Of a DNA stretch of 64,000 nucleotides, positions 54,484-63,690 are shown piece after piece (within the stretch, counting starts at the first letter, position 1; every line of letters starts with the position of its first letter). The stretch covers positions 620,001 to 684,000 of the forward strand of contig CAVUKD010000004.1 of NCBI GenBank assembly GCA_963741985.1. Reading direction: 5' to 3'. Made by a program: the position numbers and the translations under genes. The notes beneath the pieces were generated by a model. That model made no database searches. It was not told the DNA's origin and saw only the letters and a list, made by a program, of their open reading frames with translations. The DNA is from Cryomorpha sp963741985. GTDB lineage: Bacteria > Bacteroidota > Bacteroidia > Flavobacteriales_D > Cryomorphaceae.

Positions 54484-54548
54484 ACCTGCCAGGTTTTTAA
54501 AACTTAGCGAAGCGATCTCACGCAGCGAAGCAAGTAAACCTGGCAGGT
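54484..54548. repeat. Palindromic repeat element (ACCTGCCAGGTTT / AAACCTGGCAGGT)
   Basis: Perfect 13-bp inverted arms at 54484-54496 and 54536-54548 enclose 39 nt that themselves contain near-repeats of AGCGAAGC. A run of T follows the right arm weakly. It looks like a dispersed palindromic element of the kind common in Bacteroidota genomes, and is related to the sequence at 39880-39906. Confidence 0.55.
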
Positions 54549-54574
54549 TTTAAGCCAGATTAAAAATAAAACTC

Positions 54575-54877
54575 ATGATAAAACTAACAGTAATATACGG
54601 ACACCCAACAGACAAAGAGGCTTTCGAAGCCTACTACAAAAACACCCATTTGCCGAAAGCGGCCAAAATGAGCGGCCACGAAAAAGTGGAATACACAAAA
54701 TTCTTAAGTGCCCCTGATGGCTCAAAAGCGGACTACTACCGAATGGCGGAGTTTTGGTTTTCCAGCCCAGAAGCTCTACAAAAAACGATGGGCTCGCCGG
54801 AAGGACAAGCGACAGCCAGCGATCTATCCAACTTTGCCACAGGCGGTGTAAAACTTATAGTAGGCGCAGTGGAATAA
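54575..54877 (+). CDS. EthD family protein
   Basis: The 100-residue protein opens IKLTVIYGHPTDKEAFEAYY, continues THLPKAAKMSG and AEFWFSSPEALQKTMGSPEG, and ends with VKLIVGAVE. This is the EthD/dimeric alpha-beta-barrel pattern, including the conserved YY..THLP His. It lacks a signal peptide and so is cytoplasmic, unlike its SnoaL-like neighbours. Family members bind or convert small hydrophobic molecules; the reaction here is unknown. Confidence 0.88.
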   Translation: MIKLTVIYGHPTDKEAFEAYYKNTHLPKAAKMSGHEKVEYTKFLSAPDGSKADYYRMAEFWFSSPEALQKTMGSPEGQATASDLSNFATGGVKLIVGAVE

Positions 54878-54970
54878 AAATATTACAGAGAGAGAAAGGG
54901 CGGGATCGTTTCAGTCAAACGGATCGGATCGGTTTTGCCCTTTTACTTTTAAAGCAAAAATCCAAAAGAT

Positions 54971-55897
54971 ATGAAAGCATCAATCAAATACACCCTTTTA
55001 TTCTTTCTGGGTATCGCCCCTATCGGATTTTTCATTCTTAAAGCTCAAAATTTCCAAACATTGGAAAATATGGAAAATCCATCTGAAAAATGGTCTCAAG
55101 ACCAACTTGAAATTAAAGCAACCGTTGAAAGATTTTTGGCAGCAGCCGGGAACTACGATGCCAAAGCCATCGAAGAAATGCTCTTGAAAGATGCCAATAT
55201 CGGTATTGCACGTTTACGCGACGGGATGTGGAGTACCCAAACTAAGAAAGCTCAGGATTTTTTGGAAAGCCTGAAAACCGGAGATAAACAACCCTATTTT
55301 GAACCAGTGAGCGAATATACCATTCTCGTAAGCGATGGCCATTTGGCAATCGTCAGAGCCGATGCCACCCTCCACGGTTTTGGCATTCCACTTACGCGAA
55401 ATTTAGACAACTTTACGTTACTCAAGGCTGACGACGGCACGTGGAAATTTGTGAACTTATCTTACAGCTCTACGCGCATTCCGGAAAACCAAAAAAAGTT
55501 TGATATCGAAGCTTTCGCCAAAGGATACAACCAGGCTTGGTGCAGCCAAAATCCCGAATTTGTGGCTCAATTTTTTGCTGAAAGCGGTTCACTGAAAGTA
55601 AATGATGGTGAGCCTGCAGTTGGAAGAACGTCTATTGAAAAAGTCGTGAACGGCTTTATGACTGCTTTTCCGGATTTAGCGCTTACTTGCGATGCTGTTA
55701 TTCACACGGAAGAAGGAACCGAGTTTCACTGGACTTTTACGGGAACGAATACCGGCCCGGGAGGAACCGGAAATAAAGTAAAATTCAGCGGAATGGAAAT
55801 TTGGCACTTGGCGGATGACGGGCGGATAAAAATTTCGGACGGGCATTTTGATGCAGAAGAATACAATGAACAGGTTGAAAATGGAGTCAAAGAATGA
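54971..55897 (+). CDS. Exported two-domain SnoaL/NTF2-like protein
   Basis: The 308-residue protein has an N-terminal signal or anchor (about 5-24) and two NTF2-like domains (about 45-165 and 175-300). The second resembles the SnoaL domain at 50852: YNQAWCSQNPEFVAQFFAE, GFMTAFPDLALTCD and FHWTFTGTNTGPGG. The first resembles DUF4440-type NTF2 folds. It lies between the EthD gene and a TonB-receptor-like gene, which starts 42 bp downstream. Confidence 0.8.
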   Translation: MKASIKYTLLFFLGIAPIGFFILKAQNFQTLENMENPSEKWSQDQLEIKATVERFLAAAGNYDAKAIEEMLLKDANIGIARLRDGMWSTQTKKAQDFLESLKTGDKQPYFEPVSEYTILVSDGHLAIVRADATLHGFGIPLTRNLDNFTLLKADDGTWKFVNLSYSSTRIPENQKKFDIEAFAKGYNQAWCSQNPEFVAQFFAESGSLKVNDGEPAVGRTSIEKVVNGFMTAFPDLALTCDAVIHTEEGTEFHWTFTGTNTGPGGTGNKVKFSGMEIWHLADDGRIKISDGHFDAEEYNEQVENGVKE

Positions 55898-55939
55898 CAA
55901 TTCAATGCAAAATAGAGATTTTACCCAAAGAAGAAAACA

Positions 55940-58387
55940 GTGAAATTTATATCTAAGATAACCACGTTCATTATTTTGCTGGTAGCCACATCGCCGGGTT
56001 TTTCGCAAACAGCAACTCCAACAGCGGGAAGCAAAATAACAGGCCAGTTGATGAACGCACAAAATGAGCCGCTACTATACGCGGCGGTGGCGTTGTTATC
56101 ACTTGACAGTACCATCGTAAATAGTGCCATAAGCACACCGACCGGCACTTTTTCAATCGCAGATGTGAAAGCAGGAACGTATCTGGTGCAAGTTTCGCAT
56201 TTGGAATGCCAAAAGTACACCAGTGCAGCTTTCTCAGTTATTGAAAATGAGAACAAAACCCTTCCCACTATCACAGTCTATCCCTCGGTAACCTCACTGA
56301 AACAAGTGGAAGTTTCTGCGCACAGAGCACTGATAGAAGTAAAAGCCGACAAGCTGATTTTTAACGTTGCGAGCAGCCCGAGTGCAGCAGGAACGAATGG
56401 GCTCGACTTGCTGAAAAAAGCACCGGGAGTCGTAATCGATTTAGACAATAATATATCTCTTTTGGGAAAAGACAATGTACAAATCTATATGAACGGAGTG
56501 GCTTCGAACCTTTCGGGAAATGACTTGACCAGCTTTTTGCAAAGCCTTACTTCCGATATGATTGAGACAATCGAAATCATATCCAGCCCCTCTTCAAAAT
56601 ACGACGCCGAAGGTTCAGGTGGTATTATAAATATTGTGTTGAAGAAGAATTTGGCGACCGGGTTTAACGGAAGTGTGGCCTCCAGTTTTACGAAGGGAAT
56701 AGAATACATTTATAGCAATAGTCTGGCACTAAATTACGGTACCGAAAAAGTTAAAACCAATTTCGACTTCACCCAATCATTCAACAATGATCTCGAGTTT
56801 TTTGATGACAATACGCAGCAGAATAATGCGTCGCTTGATTTGCATTCTCAGGACAATGCGATTAAAAATGGAATCAACACTGGTCTGAGCTCTCAGTTTC
56901 AATTTTCTGAAAAACAATTGCTTATTGTGAGTGCACGAGCAATCTTTTCCAAGAGAGACAATGCATTGAATAGTACCACCGACATCTACCGCGCCGGCCC
57001 CCCTGAATATTCAGAAATACTTTCTTCGAAAGCGGATCTCGATGGCACGTCAAGCAATTTCGTTTTGAATCTCAACCATATTTGGAACATTAACAAGACC
57101 TCGTCTCTGAGTAGCAATGTGAGTGTGGGAAAATATGATTATCAAAGCAATACATCTCAGCCAAATATCTATTACGGACCCGACGGCGAGACCATTCTTC
57201 GGGAAGAGAATAACGCATTCGACTCGGATACGCGTATCAATTTAGCTTCCGCAAAAGTGGATTTTGATAAGTCCTGGGATAAAATAACCTTCTCGGCGGG
57301 CGTGAAATATTCACATATACTTACCGAAAATAGTTTTGAATTTTTCAATATTGAAGGCGACCAACCCATCTTAGATCTTACAAAAAGCAATGATTTCAAC
57401 TACGATGAAAATGTAGCAGCAGCTTATGCCAACATCAATTATACGTTCAATCCTTTCCTTACGGTAAATGCCGGAATACGGGCTGAAAATACTTCTTCAC
57501 AAGGACAGCTTATTGCAGCTGTAGAAGTTGAAAACAAAGATGTGAAGCGCAACTATCTCAACTTTTTTCCCAATGTGGCCTTCTCTTACGACAAACAGAA
57601 AGATCATGCCTGGAGCCTGATGGTAGGCCGCCGGATCACCCGACCCAATTATCAAGATCTAAACCCTTTCGAATATCCCACCAGCCAGCTTGTTGTTTGG
57701 AAAGGAAATCCATTTTTGAATCCCAACTACATAATGAATTATCAGCTATCGCATATCTACAAAAAGAAGTTTGTCATAACTGCTTCTTACAGTGTGACCA
57801 CTGATTTTTTCGCAAAAATAATAGAGCAAACCGGCGAATTGACTACCCAGATTATTCCACGGAATTTAGATCAAGTAACCAACTGGGCGCTATCGGTAAA
57901 TTGCCCTATCACCGTGAACAAATATTATGAATTGTTGATATACGGAACCGGTTCACAACGCTCTTTTTCGGGAAGCCCCGAAGGAACCGAAATAGATTTG
58001 AAAACTACCCAATGGAATTACCGCATTCAGAATAACTTTTATTTGCCGGCAGATATCCTTTTAGACATTACTTTCTCGCAAGGCAGCGATTGGGTATGGC
58101 GTGGTTCGGTGGTTATAGAAGGCAACTATCAATTTGATTTTGGACTGCGCAAAGACTTTTTTGATAAGCGACTACAGGTGCGCATCACGGGGCAGGATAT
58201 TTTCAATACCGGAACGGCTTACCCCTACTACGCGGATTACGGCGGGATCGTGATAGACGGTACTTACACCGATGACGGGCAGCGGTTCGGTGCAGGAGCA
58301 ACTTTTAAATTTGGAAATCAAAAAGCCAAAAACAGGGTAAGAAAGAGTAATGGTCTGGATGACGAGTTGGACAGACTGGGGAATTAA
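55940..58387 (+). CDS. TonB-receptor-like outer-membrane beta-barrel protein
   Basis: The frame begins with a GTG at 55940 (815 aa), needed to include the signal peptide (about 1-22, ending GFSQ); no ATG is available before the first domain. The order is carboxypeptidase-regulatory-like beta domain (about 30-110), a plug-like region (LDLLKKAPGVVIDLDNNISL, then IETIEIISSPSSKYDAEGSG, about 150-220) and a long barrel typical of the Bacteroidota OMP_b-brl_3 group. It may import or export a small molecule handled by the neighbouring SnoaL-like proteins. Confidence 0.88.
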   Translation: MKFISKITTFIILLVATSPGFSQTATPTAGSKITGQLMNAQNEPLLYAAVALLSLDSTIVNSAISTPTGTFSIADVKAGTYLVQVSHLECQKYTSAAFSVIENENKTLPTITVYPSVTSLKQVEVSAHRALIEVKADKLIFNVASSPSAAGTNGLDLLKKAPGVVIDLDNNISLLGKDNVQIYMNGVASNLSGNDLTSFLQSLTSDMIETIEIISSPSSKYDAEGSGGIINIVLKKNLATGFNGSVASSFTKGIEYIYSNSLALNYGTEKVKTNFDFTQSFNNDLEFFDDNTQQNNASLDLHSQDNAIKNGINTGLSSQFQFSEKQLLIVSARAIFSKRDNALNSTTDIYRAGPPEYSEILSSKADLDGTSSNFVLNLNHIWNINKTSSLSSNVSVGKYDYQSNTSQPNIYYGPDGETILREENNAFDSDTRINLASAKVDFDKSWDKITFSAGVKYSHILTENSFEFFNIEGDQPILDLTKSNDFNYDENVAAAYANINYTFNPFLTVNAGIRAENTSSQGQLIAAVEVENKDVKRNYLNFFPNVAFSYDKQKDHAWSLMVGRRITRPNYQDLNPFEYPTSQLVVWKGNPFLNPNYIMNYQLSHIYKKKFVITASYSVTTDFFAKIIEQTGELTTQIIPRNLDQVTNWALSVNCPITVNKYYELLIYGTGSQRSFSGSPEGTEIDLKTTQWNYRIQNNFYLPADILLDITFSQGSDWVWRGSVVIEGNYQFDFGLRKDFFDKRLQVRITGQDIFNTGTAYPYYADYGGIVIDGTYTDDGQRFGAGATFKFGNQKAKNRVRKSNGLDDELDRLGN

Positions 58388-58457
58388 TGAAGAGAAGAAT
58401 TAAATTAAACGTGAATCAAACTATTTAACAGATTTACAAAATAAAACCCTAAACCAC

Positions 58458-59798
58458 ATGAAGAGCAGCATTACATTAACGCAATCGCTTGTCCTTGCCG
58501 AAAACAAAATGCTGCGTTATTCCCTCTTTGTGGTACTCTATTTTGCACAAGGGATTTTCGAGGGCTTCACGCTCTATTCTATTTGTGTGTGGATGGCGGC
58601 CAATGGAAAAACGGCGGCGGAAGTTGCCGGTTTTGCAGCTGTGCTTTTGATCCCTTGGTCTTTTAAATTCCTTTTAGGCCCACTGGTTGACAAGTTCACT
58701 TTTCTCTCGATGGGTCGCAAAAGACCTTGGATCATTTTTGCGCAGCTTGGCATTTGCGGCTCTTTCATTGCATTTAGTTTTCTCAGCGATCCGCTCAATA
58801 ATTTCAGCGGACTTATGGCTATTGGCTTTATCCTAAGTTTTTTCACGGCTTTTCAAGACATTGCCACCGATGGACTTGCGATAGAAGTTACCCCGCCGGA
58901 AGAACAGCCCAAGGTGAATGCATTGATGTGGGGGAGCAAAGTAATAGCGATTTCTATTTGGCTGGCCGCCGGCACCTGGCTCATCAATACGTTTGGATTT
59001 CAGCAGGCTGTACTTTTTCCTGCAGCGGCAATTTTGGCCATAGCCTTGGTCGTAATAATGCTGCGCGAACATGCCGGTGAAAAACGAATGCCCTGGTCTG
59101 AGGGAACCGCTTCGGCGGTATCAAAAGCTACACAACCCGAATCGTGGAAAATTCTTTTCAAAACCATTTTGAAAATGGTGACAATTCGCACCAGCATTTG
59201 GTTTATGGCGCTTATGGTGCTGCTGCAAACAGTCTATAATCTGATCAACACCCTCAACACCATTTTCATTGTTCAGGAATTAAATTGGACAGAGTCGGAA
59301 GCCTCCAACTGGATAGCCACAAGCATCCTCATTTCAGGAATCTTCGGTTTGTTTACTGCCGGATTTCTCATAAAGCGCTTTGGCAAGACGAACATAGTCG
59401 TGTATTGTTTTTGGTTTATAGCATTGATATGCGCTGGAATGTTTGCGGCTCAGCAATATTGGCAAAACGCGCTGGTGGTTAAGATTTTTACGCTGGCTTT
59501 TTATTCGCTCACTACTTTACTAACAATAGCGATTTTTGCCATAGCCATGACCCTTTGTCTGAAGAGTATTGCCGCATCACAGTTTACGGTTTACATGGCC
59601 ATGGGCAATGTGGGGTATATGCTTGGCGCAAAGTTGCTGGGAGTTTTGAAGGAGCGATTCGAATGGTCAATGATTTTTGTAGCAACTGTTGGGGTGGCTC
59701 TGTTTGCGTTGATAGTTTTTAAACAGTTTCAGAATGCTGTAAAGAGGCAAGCAGCAATAGATACTGTTGCCGATTTGACCGCCGCCCCCGTCCCCTAA
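58458..59798 (+). CDS. MFS transporter, AmpG/SLC33-like group
   Basis: The 446-residue protein has about 12 membrane helices, the GRKRPWI loop after TM2, and FTAFQDIATDGLAIEV in TM4, which is typical of the AmpG/acetyl-CoA-transporter-like part of the MFS. It probably moves a small solute across the inner membrane as part of the cluster. The final residues (DLTAAPVP) are encoded by repeat-like GC-rich sequence at 59780-59805, which suggests that the original stop codon was replaced. Confidence 0.87.
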   Translation: MKSSITLTQSLVLAENKMLRYSLFVVLYFAQGIFEGFTLYSICVWMAANGKTAAEVAGFAAVLLIPWSFKFLLGPLVDKFTFLSMGRKRPWIIFAQLGICGSFIAFSFLSDPLNNFSGLMAIGFILSFFTAFQDIATDGLAIEVTPPEEQPKVNALMWGSKVIAISIWLAAGTWLINTFGFQQAVLFPAAAILAIALVVIMLREHAGEKRMPWSEGTASAVSKATQPESWKILFKTILKMVTIRTSIWFMALMVLLQTVYNLINTLNTIFIVQELNWTESEASNWIATSILISGIFGLFTAGFLIKRFGKTNIVVYCFWFIALICAGMFAAQQYWQNALVVKIFTLAFYSLTTLLTIAIFAIAMTLCLKSIAASQFTVYMAMGNVGYMLGAKLLGVLKERFEWSMIFVATVGVALFALIVFKQFQNAVKRQAAIDTVADLTAAPVP

Positions 59799-59940
59799 AG
59801 GGGTGCCAACCGAGGAAGATTACTTCAATGTTTGAAACTATGGAAAATGAATTTTTTGAAGAAAGTTCGTTGCGCATCGGCTCCCCTTTCGATGACAAAT
59901 TATATCGTCCGTATGGAAGCGGGGGCAGCGCGTGGAAGAT
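59781..59940. repeat. GC-rich inverted-repeat element overlapping the MFS gene end
   Basis: GCCGCCCCCGTCCCCTAAAGGGG on the left and CTCCCCTTTCG plus GCGGGGGCAGC on the right form nested inverted matches over about 150 bp, in a region otherwise AT-rich. The left part contains the stop codon of the MFS gene. It looks like a decayed dispersed palindromic element rather than a simple terminator. Confidence 0.4.
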
Positions 59941-59985
59941 CACAAATACCCTGTCTTATTGAACCCAGAATAAAGTAATTGCTCT

Positions 59986-60702
59986 ATGATAAAATTCTTC
60001 CGAAATATCCGCCGAAAACTTCTCACAGAAGGTAAAACTATCAACTACTTGAAATACGCGATAGGCGAAATAATCCTTGTGGTTATTGGGATTCTCATTG
60101 CCCTTCAACTCAACAATTGGAATGGAGCTCAAAAAGACAAAAAGTTTGAGAAAGAAATAATGGCGCTCATCGATCAAAACCTTCAACAAGATTCTGTTCT
60201 GTTATCAATTGAATTAAATAAAGCAAAACAGGCAAATGACTTAACCGATCGATTGCTCCAGCAAGTGGCTGAAGGAAATTATGGAGATAGCTTGAATTTT
60301 TGGATGGGTAAAATAATTTCTTTCGAACGATTCAAATCACAATCGAGTGCGTTCGAAGTTTTGAAGGCTAAAGGCTTGGAGAATATTTCAGATAAAAAGC
60401 TGCAATTGGAATTAATCTCCTACTATGATGAGAGTCTGTTCAGACTGTACGAAAGCTTGAACGATGTGCTAGGTTCATTTAATATCGATTGGATTCCTGT
60501 GGTAAAATCTGAATTTTCGGATTTTAAATGGACGGAATACTGTACTCCAACGGATGCGGAAGCTTTCTTTCAAAAACCATCATCCATTATTCTCTTTAAA
60601 CTATACAAAGACAATAGAACCGGCGAAGTGGAGAAAATGGAAAGTGCTTTACGCAAAATGTCAGAAATAAGAATCTTAATCAAAAAGGATTTGCATGATT
60701 AA
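59986..60702 (+). CDS. DUF6090-like membrane protein, array copy 1
   Basis: The 238-residue protein starts with a basic amphipathic head (MIKFFRNIRRKLLTEGK), then a single membrane helix ending LVVIGILIALQLNNW (about 28-47). The remaining ~190 residues are mostly helical and presumably extracytoplasmic, with a short C-terminal KKDLHD end. The head and helix recur in five following genes. It differs from them in having ALQLNNW instead of ALSINNW. Its stop overlaps the next start by 8 bp. The function is unknown. Confidence 0.85.
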   Translation: MIKFFRNIRRKLLTEGKTINYLKYAIGEIILVVIGILIALQLNNWNGAQKDKKFEKEIMALIDQNLQQDSVLLSIELNKAKQANDLTDRLLQQVAEGNYGDSLNFWMGKIISFERFKSQSSAFEVLKAKGLENISDKKLQLELISYYDESLFRLYESLNDVLGSFNIDWIPVVKSEFSDFKWTEYCTPTDAEAFFQKPSSIILFKLYKDNRTGEVEKMESALRKMSEIRILIKKDLHD

Positions 60703-61465
60703 ACTCTTCCGAAACACCCGCAAAAAACTACTCCGAGAAGGCAAAACCGCTAACTATCTCAAATATGCTGTAAGCGAAATAATCCTCGTGGTTATTGGGA
60801 TACTGATTGCTTTGAGCATTAATAATTGGAAACAAAATCAGAACAAAAAAGCACTAACTTTAAATTATCTTGAAGATTTTAAGAACGACTTAATAAATGA
60901 TACTATAGTTTTTAATTCGGCCATTGAACGTGCTACAAAAACGATTGCGAAAGACCAATCCATCCTAAAAATAAAAGATCTTTACGCTGTTCCGGTCGAT
61001 TCTTTGGGTGACATATTAAGAGTACACCATTCCATGCGGATTTATCAAATTAATAATTCTACCTATTCAAAGTTGCTAAACACTGGTTTTACAGAATCCA
61101 AAATGTATGGTGATTTATATAAATCTATAAGCTTATACTATACCAAAGAATTCAGAATTTATTCGGAATACATTGAGTGGGACAAAGAAGAAACAATTGA
61201 CTTTGTGAATAGCGACTTTCTTGGTGAAAGCAAAAACATTGTTGACCTTACGGTATTACGCCAAAATCTGGATTTGAATTCTTCAAAAAACCAAGATGAA
61301 AATAATTTTAATGGCATCATTGAATTTATTGAGTCCAATGAATTTAGAAATAGGTTAACTGCCGATTATATCAGAAAAAAACTCGTTGTCGAACGGATTT
61401 TAATCCAAAAACAAATAGCCACAGATTTACTGAAAAAAATAGACGATAAACTTTATCAAAGATGA
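60695..61465 (+). CDS. DUF6090-like membrane protein, array copy 2
   Basis: A 256-residue paralogue with the shared head (KLFRNTRKKLLREGKTANY), one membrane helix (about 27-45, with AVSEIILV rather than the usual AIGEIILV) and a diverged, helical extracytoplasmic domain (about 50-256) rich in Lys, Asn and Ile. The C-terminus ends in a helix (DLLKKIDDKLYQR) similar in type to those of copies 4 and 5. Its stop codon overlaps the next gene's start in an ATGA arrangement. Confidence 0.85.
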   Translation: MIKLFRNTRKKLLREGKTANYLKYAVSEIILVVIGILIALSINNWKQNQNKKALTLNYLEDFKNDLINDTIVFNSAIERATKTIAKDQSILKIKDLYAVPVDSLGDILRVHHSMRIYQINNSTYSKLLNTGFTESKMYGDLYKSISLYYTKEFRIYSEYIEWDKEETIDFVNSDFLGESKNIVDLTVLRQNLDLNSSKNQDENNFNGIIEFIESNEFRNRLTADYIRKKLVVERILIQKQIATDLLKKIDDKLYQR

Positions 61466-62127
61466 TAAAACTCTTCCGAAATATCCGCAAAAAACTTCTT
61501 AGAGAAGGCAAAACGACCAACTACCTAAAATACGCTATTGGCGAAATAATCCTTGTCGTTATTGGGATATTGATTGCTTTGAGCATCAATAATTGGAATG
61601 AAAACAGGAAAGAAGGTATTCTGGAAATTCAAATACTTAAGGATATACGAAAATCATTATTAGCGGATATTGACAATCAGATAAACCCGAATATCGAAAC
61701 CATTCATCAAGATTTATCAAATATCTACACCATTGAAAAAGCCATCAAAAACAAAGAACCATACAACGATTCTTTGAGTTCAAAATTCAGATCTCTTATG
61801 TTCAGTAAATCATTTAAATATGAAGTAACAGCTTATAAAAATTTAGAGAATGAAGGGCTTCAAATCCTTAAAAACCCGGATTTAAAAAATGAAATTATCA
61901 GACTATATAATACGAATTATACTAGTTTGGAAGACTATATCTCAAATTTCGGGGAAAATCTTCATTCATTTTATAGACCGGAAATACGGACAAAATTCAG
62001 ATTTTATTACAACAACCGAGAGGAGGCCTATTACATCCCAATCGATTACGAAGGTCTATTGAACGATCCCATTTTTATGAATACAGTATTGACCTGCGAA
62101 AATAAATTTTCAAAGTATAGATCGTGA
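61462..62127 (+). CDS. DUF6090-like membrane protein, array copy 3 (3' frameshift)
   Basis: The 221-residue frame has the shared head and helix, then a diverged domain, and stops early at 62127 with NKFSKYRS. In the next frame the DNA continues SIDRELNTTKLKVEKVIE and KIDKELHQ, ending at a TGA (62192-62194) that overlaps the next gene's ATG. This is the same C-terminal helix and ATGA overlap seen in the other copies. So a single-base change around 62100-62115 has shortened the protein by about 25 residues. It may be partly functional. Confidence 0.8.
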   Translation: MIKLFRNIRKKLLREGKTTNYLKYAIGEIILVVIGILIALSINNWNENRKEGILEIQILKDIRKSLLADIDNQINPNIETIHQDLSNIYTIEKAIKNKEPYNDSLSSKFRSLMFSKSFKYEVTAYKNLENEGLQILKNPDLKNEIIRLYNTNYTSLEDYISNFGENLHSFYRPEIRTKFRFYYNNREEAYYIPIDYEGLLNDPIFMNTVLTCENKFSKYRS

Positions 62128-62190
62128 ATTGAATACCACCAAATTGAAAGTAGAAAAGGTTATTGAAAAAATAGATAAGGAACTCCACCA

Positions 62191-62931
62191 ATGATTAAAC
62201 TCTTCCGAAACACCCGCAAAAAACTACTCAGAGAAGGCAAAACCGCCAACTATCTCAAATATGCTGTTGGCGAAATTATATTGGTTGTCATTGGAATTTT
62301 GATTGCCTTGAGTATCAATAACTGGAATGAGCAAAGAAAAAAAGTTCAGAAAGAAATCGGTATGCTCATTGACCTTAAATCAGATATACAGGAAAACATT
62401 CTAAATTTAGAAACTGGCATTCCTTATCTGGAAACAAGTATGAACAGTAATTTTAAGCTCATTGAATATTATGAGAAAAAAACATCTTATAATGATAGTC
62501 TGATACATGATTTTTCTGAAATATTTACCTACTGGGATCCTGATTTCACTTATGCTGCATTCGAAAATTTAAAGACCCAAGGCGTTAATTTAGTTGCCAA
62601 TGACATTTTGCGAAAATCCATCATCAATCTTTTTGAAGTTGAAATGGATATTTTGGATGTTTCAGAAATGAACCGATTGGATGCTCTAAATGAAACTTTA
62701 GTCATACCACTTCAAAAAAAATATTTCTATAGAGATTATACTTCAAGCAAGAAAGTATGGCCTTTGCTACCAATGCAATACAGCAATATGATGAAAGATC
62801 CTGAGTTTTATTCAGCTTGTTCAGAATATGCGTACAGGCAACATCGATCCATTATGAGGTTTGAAGCATTTAACAAAAAATCTCAAAATGTTATAACTCA
62901 AATTGACAGAGAATTGAAACAGATGAAATAA
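62191..62931 (+). CDS. DUF6090-like membrane protein, array copy 4
   Basis: A 246-residue paralogue. The first ~75 nt are almost identical to those of copy 2, including synonymous positions, with only two base differences. The membrane helix (about 27-45) is followed by a diverged domain with an acidic-aromatic stretch (IFTYWDPDFTYAAFENL) and ends QIDRELKQMK. It is 6 bp upstream of copy 5. Confidence 0.85.
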   Translation: MIKLFRNTRKKLLREGKTANYLKYAVGEIILVVIGILIALSINNWNEQRKKVQKEIGMLIDLKSDIQENILNLETGIPYLETSMNSNFKLIEYYEKKTSYNDSLIHDFSEIFTYWDPDFTYAAFENLKTQGVNLVANDILRKSIINLFEVEMDILDVSEMNRLDALNETLVIPLQKKYFYRDYTSSKKVWPLLPMQYSNMMKDPEFYSACSEYAYRQHRSIMRFEAFNKKSQNVITQIDRELKQMK

Positions 62932-62937
62932 GAACCA

Positions 62938-63690
62938 ATGATTAAACTCTTCCGAAATACCCACAAAAAACTACTCAGAGAAGGCAAAACCGCCAACTAT
63001 ATCAAATACGCCATTGGCGAAATATTCCTTGTGGTTATTGGGATATTGATTGCTTTGAGCATCAATAATTGGAATACCAACAAAAACAAAAAAACCGAAG
63101 AACACCTTGCCCTTATTAACCTTAAGCAAGATTTTAATTACAATAAGGGACATCTGGACACCCTTATTCTAGAATCCAATTTTTTTATTGAGCAAGGATT
63201 GAAAATTCTAACATATACGGGTACAAAAACGAAACCACCCTCGCAATCAGATTTCAACAAGCTGATCAACGATTTAGCATCTACTCCACACTTTTACCCT
63301 CAAAATGGATTTTTAGATGATTTAATGAACTCCGGCCGATTGAACATTATTACCAATTCAATTTTAAGAAACAGACTATCATCATGGAAACCCATTCAAG
63401 ATTATATTAAATATAGAGAAGACCTTTTGACCCATTATAATCAAGATATTATCAACTATATAATAGAAAACGGAAGTTGGCTCAATGTAGATGAAGTAAG
63501 TAATTCCAGCTTGATTTTTCCAAAATCTGGGTTTAATGTAGATAACCGGGTTTTGTTATTGGATTTGAAATTTGAGAATATGACCGAAAACCATATCAAT
63601 TTTCTTCAGGAGCTTAAGGAAAATCAACTGAAAGCACAGAAATTGATTGTTCAAATTTTATCAGAAATAAACAACGATCTTGAACAATGA
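62938..63690 (+). CDS. DUF6090-like membrane protein, array copy 5
   Basis: A 250-residue paralogue with the shared head (KLFRNTHKKLLREGKTANY), a membrane helix with GEIFLVVIGILIAL (about 28-45) and a diverged domain. The motif LNSGRLNIITNSILRNRLSSW-like stretch (MNSGRLNIITNSILRNRL, about 123-140) resembles copy 4's LKTQGVNLVANDILRKSI, showing remote common ancestry of the C-terminal domains. It ends ILSEINNDLEQ and overlaps copy 6 by ATGA. Confidence 0.85.
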   Translation: MIKLFRNTHKKLLREGKTANYIKYAIGEIFLVVIGILIALSINNWNTNKNKKTEEHLALINLKQDFNYNKGHLDTLILESNFFIEQGLKILTYTGTKTKPPSQSDFNKLINDLASTPHFYPQNGFLDDLMNSGRLNIITNSILRNRLSSWKPIQDYIKYREDLLTHYNQDIINYIIENGSWLNVDEVSNSSLIFPKSGFNVDNRVLLLDLKFENMTENHINFLQELKENQLKAQKLIVQILSEINNDLEQ

